From positions 1 to 6,174 of the forward strand of contig CALBLM010000070.1 in the NCBI GenBank assembly GCA_937895695.1: a stretch of DNA of 6,174 nucleotides, given 5' to 3'. Shown one piece after another: positions 1-5,610 of the stretch. The translations under genes and the position numbers were made by a program. This DNA comes from an uncultured Megasphaera sp. Its GTDB lineage: Bacteria > Bacillota > Negativicutes > Veillonellales > Megasphaeraceae. Under the pieces are notes generated by a model, which made no database searches, was not told where the DNA came from, and saw only the letters and a program-made list of their open reading frames with translations. The first letter of the stretch is position 1, and each line of letters starts with the position of its first letter.

Positions 1-279
1 CTCTTTGCCAAAGAATTAGCTCCGATGAAATTAATCGTTTGGAATGGCCCGATGGGTGTGTTTGAAATGGAAAACTATGCCAAAGGTACAGAAGCTGTTG
101 CAAAAGCAGTTGCTGATTCAGACGCTGTATCGATTGTTGGTGGCGGCGATTCTGTATCTGCTGTTAATAAAACGGGTCTTGCTGATAAAATCAGCCATAT
201 TTCCACAGGCGGCGGTGCATCGTTGGAATATTTGGAAGGCAAACAGCTTCCAGGTGTCGTATCATTAAGCGATAAATAA
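1..279 (+). CDS. pgk: Phosphoglycerate kinase, C-terminal part (5' end outside window)
   Basis: This is the last 92 codons of the glycolytic enzyme that transfers phosphate from 1,3-bisphosphoglycerate to ADP, giving 3-phosphoglycerate and ATP in the cytosol. The frame is open from base 1, so the gene enters from the left; full-length enzymes are about 395 residues. Family motifs are clear in this C-terminal nucleotide-binding domain: VWNGPMGVFE at local residues 13-22, the glycine-rich GGGDS at 47-51 that contacts the nucleotide, and the near-terminal signature STGGGASLEYLEGK at 68-81. The stop is TAA at 277-279. The triosephosphate isomerase gene starts 43 nt downstream with no hairpin between, so the two are probably co-transcribed, as in the common gap-pgk-tpiA order of Bacillota. 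Nothing looks broken; the truncation is only the window edge. Confidence 0.97.
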   Translation, partial: LFAKELAPMKLIVWNGPMGVFEMENYAKGTEAVAKAVADSDAVSIVGGGDSVSAVNKTGLADKISHISTGGGASLEYLEGKQLPGVVSLSDK

Positions 280-322
280 TACATTTCAATATATTCATTG
301 TACACTATTTAGGAGGAGTATC

Positions 323-1084
323 ATGAGAAAAACAATTATTGCAGGTAATTGGAAAATGAATCATCTCGGTGCAGATGCGAAAGAAACGATTACAGGTCTG
401 GTCAACCGTGTACCGAAAGATGTAAAACCGGAAGTTATTATTGCCCCTGTATTTCCGTATCTTGCCCAAGCTGTTGAGCTGACGAAAGGTACGCCGATTC
501 ATATTGCAGCGCAGAACATGCACTGGGAAGAAAAAGGTGCATTTACCGGCGAAGTATCTCCAACTATGCTCGTTGATATTGGTGTAACCCATGTTATTCT
601 TGGCCATTCCGAACGCCGCACCTATTTTAATGAAACAGATGAAACAGTCAATAAAAAGACAAAGGCAGCTATTGCCCATCAATTGACTCCGATTGTCTGC
701 TGCGGTGAAACGTTGGAACAGCGTGAAGAAGGCATTATGCAGTCTTGGATTGAAGGCCAGATTGAAAAGGCATTGGCAGGTATCAGTGCATCTGATGTTA
801 CAAAAGTAGTCATTGCGTATGAACCGATTTGGGCAATCGGCACGGGTAAAACAGCTACAGCTGCCCAAGCTCAGGAAGTTTGCGCTATTATTCGTCAGAA
901 ATTGGCAGCTATGTATGATGCAGCTACGGCAGATGCTATATCTGTTCTTTACGGTGGCAGCGTAAAAGGTAAAAACGTAGCAGAACTTACGGGTTCCCCT
1001 GATATCGACGGCGGACTTGTCGGTGGTGCCAGCCTTAAAGTTGATGATTTCATGGCAATCATTGATAATGCAGTTGTAAAATAA
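323..1084 (+). CDS. tpiA: Triosephosphate isomerase
   Basis: A complete 253-residue TIM-barrel enzyme that interconverts dihydroxyacetone phosphate and glyceraldehyde 3-phosphate in glycolysis and gluconeogenesis. The length is normal for bacteria. The catalytic set is intact: Asn9 and Lys11 in AGNWKMN, the electrophile His95 in VILGHSERR, the base Glu167 in AYEPIW, and the mobile phosphate-gripping loop AIGTGKTAT at 171-179. The phosphate-binding segments YGGSVK (210-215) and GGLVGGASL (230-238) follow. The ATG start is fixed by AGGAGG at 311-316, six bases upstream, and by the conserved N-terminus beginning MRKTIIAGNW. It follows pgk by 43 nt in the same operon and is followed at once by a strong terminator, so it is the last gene of its transcript. 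A long open frame on the opposite strand covers the whole gene but looks like a shadow. Confidence 0.98.
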   Translation: MRKTIIAGNWKMNHLGADAKETITGLVNRVPKDVKPEVIIAPVFPYLAQAVELTKGTPIHIAAQNMHWEEKGAFTGEVSPTMLVDIGVTHVILGHSERRTYFNETDETVNKKTKAAIAHQLTPIVCCGETLEQREEGIMQSWIEGQIEKALAGISASDVTKVVIAYEPIWAIGTGKTATAAQAQEVCAIIRQKLAAMYDAATADAISVLYGGSVKGKNVAELTGSPDIDGGLVGGASLKVDDFMAIIDNAVVK

Positions 1085-1105
1085 CATACGTATATTGTGT
1101 GGGAG

Positions 1106-1145
1106 AAACCTCTTTTGTCGTATATCGGCAGGAGAGGTTTTTTTA
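1106..1145 (+). terminator. Rho-independent terminator after tpiA
   Basis: Bases 1106-1120 pair with 1126-1140 over 15 positions without mismatch, with three G-U wobbles, around a five-base TATAT loop. The outer stem is AAACCTCT/AGAGGTTT. Seven T residues run from 1138 to 1144. It lies 22 nt past the tpiA stop codon and should end the glycolytic transcript. Confidence 0.95.
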
Positions 1146-1302
1146 TTTATGTAGTTACCTATTGGTACTCATTTCATCATATACAGACGTACTGAAAAAT
1201 AATGTAATGCATAAATGATATATATAATTGCAAATTACGAAAGCATTGAGCCTTTTTTTAGCAGTAAAATCTGTTCCATTTATAGAATAATGAATCGGCA
1301 TA

Positions 1303-1311
1303 TGGTATAAT
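1303..1311 (+). promoter_or_regulatory. Extended -10 promoter for the phosphate-uptake operon
   Basis: TGGTATAAT is a perfect TATAAT (1306-1311) with the upstream TGn of an extended -10 element. The -35 position (about 1283-1288, TAGAAT) is poor, as is often tolerated by extended -10 promoters. Transcription would begin near 1318, giving a leader of about 86 nt before the DUF47 ATG. No clear Pho box is visible. Confidence 0.6.
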
Positions 1312-1335
1312 GCAAAGTAGTCGAAATGTATAAAA

Positions 1336-1360
1336 ATAGTAAAAAATACGTAATTACTAT
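1336..1360. repeat. Small inverted repeat in the DUF47 leader
   Basis: ATAGTAA (1336-1342) and its exact complement TTACTAT (1354-1360) flank an 11-base AT-rich spacer, just downstream of the predicted start of transcription. It could be an operator or a weak leader hairpin. In sequence this AT-rich such a 7-bp repeat could also occur by chance. Confidence 0.3.
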
Positions 1361-1403
1361 GAAAAATTAGTGTATTCATTAGGATTAAGGAGAACTGATT
1401 ACG

Positions 1404-2033
1404 ATGGCATTTCATTTAAAGCCCAAGGAAGAAAAGTTTTTCGCTTTGTTAGATCAGCATGCGACATTGAGTTATGAAGCAGCTGATTTATTAAAACAAG
1501 CAATGAATGAGGAAATACCGAAAGAAGAAGCATTGGAAAAAATAGATGTGTTAACGGATAAAGCAGACGAATTAGTAATGGAAACATTAAAACGGCTGCA
1601 AAAGACATTTATTACGCCAATGGACCGCGAAGATATTCAGCAGCTCATTGACCAGCTAGATACGGCAATTGACAATATTAGCGAAATTATGGATAAAATG
1701 TGCATGTATAATGTTGGCAAAGCGACAGACGGTGCTAAAGAAATGACCATTATAGCGGCTAAAGCGATGAAAGAAATCCGTAAATCCATTGCGTACATGA
1801 AAGACTTGAAGAAAAATTTCTTAAAAGTAGAAGCCCGCAGCAAAAAGGTATTAAAACTAGAACAAGATTGTGATGATTTATATCATAAAGAAATGGCAAA
1901 ATTGTTTACGGAATGCAAAGATCCTATTGAAATCATAAAATGGAAGGAAATTCTGCAGTCTGTAGAAGATGTCACAGATGATTGTGAAGATTTAGTTGTC
2001 ACATTTAGAAAGGTCGTATTGAAATATGCCTGA
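1404..2033 (+). CDS. DUF47 / PhoU-like protein paired with phosphate permease
   Basis: A 209-residue, largely alpha-helical, cytoplasmic protein of the DUF47 family (distant PhoU relatives), usual length about 205-210. Family traits are the highly charged helices, the segment around TFITPMDREDI at residues 68-78, the acidic EQDCDDLYHKEM at 153-164, and the C-terminal WKEILQSVEDVTDDCEDL at 180-197; PhoU-like folds bind metal through such acidic clusters. No signal peptide or membrane segment is seen. The ATG at 1404 is preceded by AAGGAGA at 1387-1393. The gene overlaps the PiT permease by 8 nt. DUF47 genes are very often found directly upstream of pit genes and are thought to modulate or assist phosphate uptake, but the biochemical role is not firmly known. 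Family assignment is secure; function is inferred from context. Confidence 0.92.
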   Translation: MAFHLKPKEEKFFALLDQHATLSYEAADLLKQAMNEEIPKEEALEKIDVLTDKADELVMETLKRLQKTFITPMDREDIQQLIDQLDTAIDNISEIMDKMCMYNVGKATDGAKEMTIIAAKAMKEIRKSIAYMKDLKKNFLKVEARSKKVLKLEQDCDDLYHKEMAKLFTECKDPIEIIKWKEILQSVEDVTDDCEDLVVTFRKVVLKYA

Positions 2034-3015
2034 GCATTGGTTAATATGGGCTATCGTTTTGTTAGCCGTATTGTTTGATTATATTAATGGATTTCACGAT
2101 ACGGCCAATGCCATTGCTACGAGCGTATCGACCCGCGCGATTTCCCCGCGTCATGCCATTATGATGGCTGCCGTATTAAACTTTGCCGGCGCCATGATTA
2201 GCACAGGCGTAGCCAAAACAATTGGCGGTGATTTAGTTCTAAATCCGGCACAAATTAGTTTGGAAGTCATTGTGGCAGCATTGATAGGCTCTATTATTTG
2301 GAATATTGTGACTTGGTATTATCGCATTCCCAGTAGTTCGTCTCATTCGTTGATTGGCGGCGTGATTGGTGCCGTATCGATTAGTGTAGGTCCGGCAGCA
2401 CTGGATTATACAGGGATTGAAAAGATTATTATGTCTTTAGTATTATCTCCTGTAGTAGCGCTAGCGACGGGCTACTTTGTGATGATTGGTTTATTATGGA
2501 TTGTTCGTAACTATTCGCCCATTGCGTTAAATCGTAATTTTAGAAAAATGCAGCTCATTTCGGCTTGCTTGATGGCCTTTTCGCATGGGTCTAATGATGC
2601 CCAGAAGGCCATGGGGATTATTGCCTTAGCCTTGTTAAGCGGTGGATATATTGATACAATGGATATTCCTATTTGGGTAAAAATGGCCTGCGCTACCTCT
2701 ATGGCATTAGGGACATCTGCAGGGGGCTGGCGAATTATCTCTACTATGGGCACCAAGATTTTTAAACTGGAATCGATTAATGGATTTGCAGCGGATTTAA
2801 ACTCATCCCTTGTCATTTTTTCAGCGACATTCCTGCATCTGCCGGTTAGTACGACCCATGTCGTATCCGGTTCTATTATGGGGGTCGGTTCGGCTGAACG
2901 CGTGCGGGCTGTTCATTGGGGTGTAGCAAGAAGTATGTTAGTTGCCTGGTGTGTGACAATACCGATTAGTGCTGTTATGTCGGCTATTATTTATACTATT
3001 ATTGATTTATTATAG
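2026..3015 (+). CDS. pit: PiT-family low-affinity inorganic phosphate permease
   Basis: A complete 329-residue integral membrane transporter of the PiT (PF01384) family, which imports inorganic phosphate, usually as a metal-phosphate complex with cation symport. The two internal signature repeats are present: GFHDTANAIATSVSTRAISP at residues 22-41 in the N-terminal half and FSHGSNDAQKAMGIIALALL at 185-204 in the C-terminal half. SSSSHSLIGG (103-112) and PVSTTHVVSGSIMGVG (273-288) are the matching re-entrant segments. About ten hydrophobic spans cover the protein, and the length matches short bacterial PiT proteins. The ATG at 2026 lies inside the end of the DUF47 gene (8-nt overlap), with AGAAAGG at 2007-2013 as ribosome-binding site, so translation is probably coupled. 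A hairpin 12 nt downstream ends the unit. The exact substrate specificity cannot be read from sequence. Confidence 0.95.
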   Translation: MPEHWLIWAIVLLAVLFDYINGFHDTANAIATSVSTRAISPRHAIMMAAVLNFAGAMISTGVAKTIGGDLVLNPAQISLEVIVAALIGSIIWNIVTWYYRIPSSSSHSLIGGVIGAVSISVGPAALDYTGIEKIIMSLVLSPVVALATGYFVMIGLLWIVRNYSPIALNRNFRKMQLISACLMAFSHGSNDAQKAMGIIALALLSGGYIDTMDIPIWVKMACATSMALGTSAGGWRIISTMGTKIFKLESINGFAADLNSSLVIFSATFLHLPVSTTHVVSGSIMGVGSAERVRAVHWGVARSMLVAWCVTIPISAVMSAIIYTIIDLL

Positions 3016-3027
3016 GAATCATATTTT

Positions 3028-3070
3028 AAAGCTTGCAAAAGAAAACCGATAGGGGTTTTTTGTAAGCTTT
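3028..3070 (+). terminator. Terminator hairpin after pit
   Basis: AAAGCTTGCAAAA (3028-3040) pairs with the T-rich arm ending GTAAGCTTT at 3070. With one bulge or mismatch the stem extends inward to AAAACC/GGTTTT around a short GATAGG loop. The T-run is part of the 3' arm and only ATTATTTTAT follows, so efficiency is less certain than for the tpiA terminator. It separates pit from the Rrf2 gene. Confidence 0.75.
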
Positions 3071-3087
3071 ATTATTTTATCCAAAAC

Positions 3088-3126
3088 TATACTTTTTTAG
3101 TATTTCATTGTATAATTAGATATAAT
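3088..3126 (+). promoter_or_regulatory. Promoter region of the Rrf2 gene, with two TATAAT boxes
   Basis: Two perfect TATAAT hexamers lie at 3111-3116 and 3121-3126, 10 bases apart. For the first, a 17-base spacer gives a weak -35 TATACT at 3088-3093. The second has no recognisable -35. One or both may drive the regulator gene, with initiation near 3123 or 3133. Initiation at the second box would leave a leader of only about 23 nt before the TTG start, still including the ribosome-binding site. Confidence 0.5.
3089..3103. promoter_or_regulatory. Candidate Rrf2 operator (ATACT-N5-AGTAT dyad)
   Basis: ATACT at 3089-3093 and its complement AGTAT at 3099-3103 flank five T residues. The dyad covers the putative -35 and the spacer of the Rrf2 gene's own promoter, where an autorepressor would block polymerase. 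Its AT-rich, dyad form resembles sites known for IscR/Rrf2 proteins, but the match is short and this is inference. Confidence 0.35.
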
Positions 3127-3141
3127 AAGTACAGATGCGGA

Positions 3142-3147
3142 GGGAGG
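3142..3147 (+). promoter_or_regulatory. Ribosome-binding site that fixes a TTG start for the Rrf2 gene
   Basis: GGGAGG at 3142-3147 sits 8 nt before the TTG at 3156. The upstream in-frame ATG at 3135 has no Shine-Dalgarno sequence and would place the GGGAGG inside the coding region, so TTG is the better start. Confidence 0.85.
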
Positions 3148-3155
3148 ATTTTACT

Positions 3156-3626
3156 TTGCGATTGAATCAAGCAACTGACTATGCCTTTCGGATGGTTTTG
3201 TATTTGGCATCTCTGCCGGAAGGAACTAAAATTACCGGAGCGGCCTTAGCAGATAAACAAAATATTCCAGAACGGTTTTTATTGAAAATTATGCGCAGTT
3301 TAACGGCTGCCGGCATTATGAAATCATATCGAGGTGTAGATGGCGGATTTGCTCTTCAGCGGCAGCCGAAAGATATTACACTGTTTGATATTATTGAAGC
3401 TGTTGAAGGTCAAACAGAACTACAGCGGTGTCTGCATGATATTGGTTCCTGCTCGCGCGGCTGCAGCGGTATGTGTTCGATTTATGCGGCTTTTGCAGAT
3501 ATTCAGCGGGATTTGGCCAATAAATTAAAATCCATTGATTTTGAAGATTTGGCACAGCAAGAAAAAAGACTACAAGCTGTTCATGATATTGAGGAAAAAC
3601 AAAAAGCTGCACAAGCAGCAAAATAA
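3156..3626 (+). CDS. Rrf2-family (IscR-like) transcriptional regulator, TTG start
   Basis: A 156-residue DNA-binding regulator. From the TTG start the protein begins MRLNQATDYAFRMVLYLA, the normal Rrf2 N-terminus; the in-frame ATG at 3135 would add seven unrelated residues. The winged helix-turn-helix spans roughly residues 1-80, including the recognition part IPERFLLKIMRSLTAAGIMKS and the wing GVDGGFAL. Four cysteines follow at 92, 99, 103 and 107 (C-X6-C-X3-C-X3-C). E. coli IscR uses C92, C98 and C104 to bind a 2Fe-2S cluster, so a redox, iron-sulfur or nitric-oxide sensing role is likely. After residue 130 comes a charged tail rich in Lys, Glu, Gln and Ala that looks disordered. The gene stands alone between two terminators, with no isc/suf genes beside it, so its targets cannot be read from context. 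Family is secure; IscR, NsrR or CymR subtype is not. Confidence 0.93.
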   Translation: MRLNQATDYAFRMVLYLASLPEGTKITGAALADKQNIPERFLLKIMRSLTAAGIMKSYRGVDGGFALQRQPKDITLFDIIEAVEGQTELQRCLHDIGSCSRGCSGMCSIYAAFADIQRDLANKLKSIDFEDLAQQEKRLQAVHDIEEKQKAAQAAK

Positions 3627-3630
3627 TACG

Positions 3631-3663
3631 AGGGGCTGTCGAATACGAAACGGCAGTCCCTTT
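3631..3663 (+). terminator. Terminator hairpin after the Rrf2 gene
   Basis: Bases 3631-3641 (AGGGGCTGTCG) pair with 3651-3661 over 11 positions with two G-U wobbles, around a nine-base loop. Only three T residues follow immediately (3661-3663), with a run of six further down at 3673-3678. The stem is good, but the tail is imperfect, so some read-through into the cdaA operon is possible. It begins 4 nt past the Rrf2 stop codon. Confidence 0.7.
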
Positions 3664-3728
3664 CGCTTGTCATTTTTTACGTCAATGATGTTTCCGTATC
3701 TTTTAAACCGGCCGTGAAAAAAATTACG

Positions 3729-3758
3729 TTGACAATGAATCCATATATATTGTAGATT
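3729..3758 (+). promoter_or_regulatory. Candidate distal promoter for cdaA operon
   Basis: A perfect -35 hexamer TTGACA at 3729-3734 is followed after 18 bases by TAGATT at 3753-3758, a 4/6 match to TATAAT. If used, the leader before cdaA would be about 100 nt. The imperfect -10 keeps confidence modest. Confidence 0.4.
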
Positions 3759-3790
3759 TCCCGTATTTGTATGCGTAGAAATGAGGTCTC

Positions 3791-3819
3791 TTTATTTTAC
3801 AGGAAAAATATTGTACAAT
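3791..3819 (+). promoter_or_regulatory. Candidate proximal promoter for cdaA operon
   Basis: TTTATT (3791-3796) and TACAAT (3814-3819) are separated by 17 bases, with a 3/6 match at -35 and 5/6 at -10. The -10 lies within a perfect 12-base palindrome at 3809-3820. Another TATAAT occurs at 3831-3836 without a usable -35. Only one of these, or the distal TTGACA promoter, may be real. Confidence 0.35.
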
Positions 3820-3820
3820 A
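3809..3820. repeat. Perfect 12-bp palindrome upstream of cdaA
   Basis: TATTGTACAATA is identical to its own reverse complement and overlaps the candidate proximal -10 box. It lies 48 nt before the cdaA ATG, a good position for an operator. No partner protein can be named from the sequence. Confidence 0.45.
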
Positions 3821-3868
3821 CACTTATCTGTATAATTGTATATTTTTAATAATGATGGAGAGTTGCCT

Positions 3869-4681
3869 ATGTATGTACCGGTGCAGGGATTTATTAGCAG
3901 TTTTCGACTGCTTGATATATTAGATATATTATTGGTTGCCTTTGTATTATATAAATTATTTATTTTGATTCGCAATACCCGAGCTGTCGCATTAATTAAA
4001 GGGTTGATTGTCTTAGGTGCCGTAACGGTTGTCAGTAAGGTGTTGGATTTACACGTTATTAACTGGATGCTGCAGCAGGGCATGACCGTTATTTTAGTTG
4101 CCCTTCCTGTTGTGTTTCAGCCGGAATTACGCCGGGCATTGGAACAAATCGGCCGTGGTCGATTTTTGCGTTCCGGTCACGTGATTAATATGGAAGAACT
4201 GGAGCATTTGATTGATGAAATCGTCGCTATTTCAGAGTCTCTATCGAAAACAAGGACTGGCGCGTTGATTGTTTTTGAACGTGAAGTAGGATTAAATGAT
4301 TATATTGATACGGGTATTGCCATTGACGGCGTTGTGTCCAGAGAATTGTTAGGGAATATTTTTATTCCCAATACGCCCCTTCATGATGGGGCGGTTATTA
4401 TTAGGGAAAATCGCATTATGGCAGCAGGGTGTTTGCTGCCCCTGACGTCAGATCGATCGCTGTCCACGGAATTGGGGACGCGTCACAGGGCTGCGATTGG
4501 CATTAGTGAATTAGCCGATGCCGTTGTCGTTGTTGTCAGTGAAGAAACAGGCGCCATTTCGTATACCTATGGCGGTCATATTTATCGGCATTTGGATGGG
4601 AATGCGCTGCGTAATATTTTAATGACCTTCCTGAATAAAACACCGCAGGGATTGGCCAATATTTTTAAATGGAGGCCATAA
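3869..4681 (+). CDS. cdaA: Diadenylate cyclase CdaA (c-di-AMP synthase)
   Basis: A 270-residue membrane enzyme that makes cyclic di-AMP from two ATP; the family is usually about 270-275 residues. Three hydrophobic helices fill the N-terminus (about residues 13-34, 39-59 and 66-83). A linker follows, then the DisA_N/DAC catalytic domain from about residue 95. Its two diagnostic motifs are intact: DGA at 173-175 (LHDGAVI) and RHR at 205-207 (GTRHRAAIG). GALIVFERE at 131-139 and SEETG at 224-228 are also typical. The ATG at 3869 has GGAGAG at 3857-3862; an in-frame TTG at 3836 would add 11 residues without a ribosome-binding site and is rejected. c-di-AMP controls potassium and osmolyte transport and cell-wall homeostasis. 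The stop codon directly abuts the start of cdaR, its known partner, which supports the assignment. Confidence 0.96.
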   Translation: MYVPVQGFISSFRLLDILDILLVAFVLYKLFILIRNTRAVALIKGLIVLGAVTVVSKVLDLHVINWMLQQGMTVILVALPVVFQPELRRALEQIGRGRFLRSGHVINMEELEHLIDEIVAISESLSKTRTGALIVFEREVGLNDYIDTGIAIDGVVSRELLGNIFIPNTPLHDGAVIIRENRIMAAGCLLPLTSDRSLSTELGTRHRAAIGISELADAVVVVVSEETGAISYTYGGHIYRHLDGNALRNILMTFLNKTPQGLANIFKWRP

Positions 4682-5593
4682 ATGATGAATAAATTAGATA
4701 AAAAGTGGCAGTTAAAAATAGTGTGTCTCCTATTGGCTATTATATTGTGGTTTCTTATTATCAATGAACAGAATCCGGTAAGTGAAGGCAGTTATACCGT
4801 TCCGGTTGTGATAGAAAATTTAGATTCCCAATATATTACGTCCAATGTACCAAAAACCGTGTATGTACGTTTATCAGGACCGCGTAATACCATTATCAAT
4901 GTAGGTCCGTCGGATATTAAAGCCTATATTGATTTGGCCGATGCCCAAGAAGGCGACATGGATGTGCCGATTCATGTTGAAATACCGTCTGGTACGGAAC
5001 TAAAAAAACAAAGCATGGCGTCTGCGAAAATTACAGTGGATGTCTATGCAGTGCGTGAATTTAATTTGATTCCCCATTTAGTGGGAAAAATGGATGAGGA
5101 TTCCTTTATCAGCAGTTTGAAAATTGTTCCGGAAAAAGTCGTTGTCAGCGGTGCAAGACGGTTGATTCAGAAAGTAGATAAGGCTGTTGTGGAAATTCCA
5201 GTCGGTGATAAAAATGAAGACTTTTCATTGATGGCCCAAATTCGCTTATTAGCTGCAGATGGCAGCAAAGTAGAAGGATTGGAAATGACACCTTGGCAAA
5301 GTAATCTGCGTGTTTCTATCGGTCATAATGCAGCTGTTAAAACCGTACCTGTTCACGTTACTTCCTATGGCAACGTTGGTGATGGCTTGACGCTGAAAGA
5401 ATTAAAAGCGAATCCGGATTCCGTGGAAGTACGGGGTGATGCCAACGTACTGCAAGGTGTATCTCGCATTGATTTAACCCCTGTCAATGTACAGGGGCTG
5501 ACAGAAAATAAAGAATGGAAGATTCTCGTGTCGCCTATTAATGGTGTTATTGTTGAGCCCGATGTGGTAAATGTTACGGCGACAGTTGAATAA
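4682..5593 (+). CDS. cdaR: CdaR, YbbR-repeat regulator of CdaA
   Basis: A 303-residue single-pass membrane protein that modulates the diadenylate cyclase encoded just upstream. One hydrophobic helix (about residues 11-27, IVCLLLAIILWFLII) follows a short Lys-rich start, so the rest should lie outside the membrane. Three YbbR-type beta-rich repeats can be placed at about 38-123, 126-213 and 219-303, each opening with a PV/P-hydrophobic strand and containing a P-x-x-V-x-V-x-G/R-type strand (for example PEKVVVSGAR at 150-159 and PDSVEVRGDA at 245-254). Bacillus subtilis CdaR has four repeats and is longer, so this is a three-repeat form. The ATG directly touches the cdaA stop codon, and its GGAGG (4671-4675) lies in the end of cdaA. 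A second ATG follows at 4685 and is an equally possible start. Confidence 0.93.
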   Translation: MMNKLDKKWQLKIVCLLLAIILWFLIINEQNPVSEGSYTVPVVIENLDSQYITSNVPKTVYVRLSGPRNTIINVGPSDIKAYIDLADAQEGDMDVPIHVEIPSGTELKKQSMASAKITVDVYAVREFNLIPHLVGKMDEDSFISSLKIVPEKVVVSGARRLIQKVDKAVVEIPVGDKNEDFSLMAQIRLLAADGSKVEGLEMTPWQSNLRVSIGHNAAVKTVPVHVTSYGNVGDGLTLKELKANPDSVEVRGDANVLQGVSRIDLTPVNVQGLTENKEWKILVSPINGVIVEPDVVNVTATVE

Positions 5594-5610
5594 TAAAAGG
5601 AGAGGATTGT

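Larger units (their letters stand above)
1146..1403. other. AT-rich intergenic region between tpiA and the DUF47 gene
   Basis: About 260 bases between the tpiA terminator and the next start codon hold no convincing gene. The only open frame, on the minus strand, has no family resemblance and an AT-driven composition rich in Ile, Phe and Tyr. A plausible extended -10 promoter at 1303-1311 and a small inverted repeat at 1336-1360 in the predicted leader are the only signals I can support. I see no riboswitch-like fold. Confidence 0.6.

Noticed and set aside
305..1087. 260-codon open frame on the minus strand opposite all of tpiA
   Set aside because: It exactly mirrors a highly conserved gene, its translation is rich in Cys, Asn, Phe and Arg with no domain-like pattern, and tpiA motifs explain the conservation. 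It is a codon-usage shadow.
1203..1257. GTAAT/ATTAC pairing followed by a T7 run, like a second terminator
   Set aside because: The stem is short and bulged, with a long loop and no GC-rich core next to the T-run. The strong hairpin at 1106-1145 already ends the transcript.
1155..1415. 86-codon minus-strand frame in the tpiA-DUF47 gap
   Set aside because: It lies in AT-rich noncoding sequence, its composition follows base bias, and it would cross the promoter and start of the DUF47 gene.
3677..3738. Near-repeat TTACGTCAATGA / TTACGTTGACAATGA upstream of cdaA
   Set aside because: The copies differ by a three-base insertion and the second includes the TTGACA hexamer. The similarity is too weak to call a repeat.
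3836..3868. Upstream TTG start giving cdaA 11 extra residues
   Set aside because: It has no ribosome-binding site, and the added residues are not typical of CdaA. The ATG at 3869 follows GGAGAG at good spacing.
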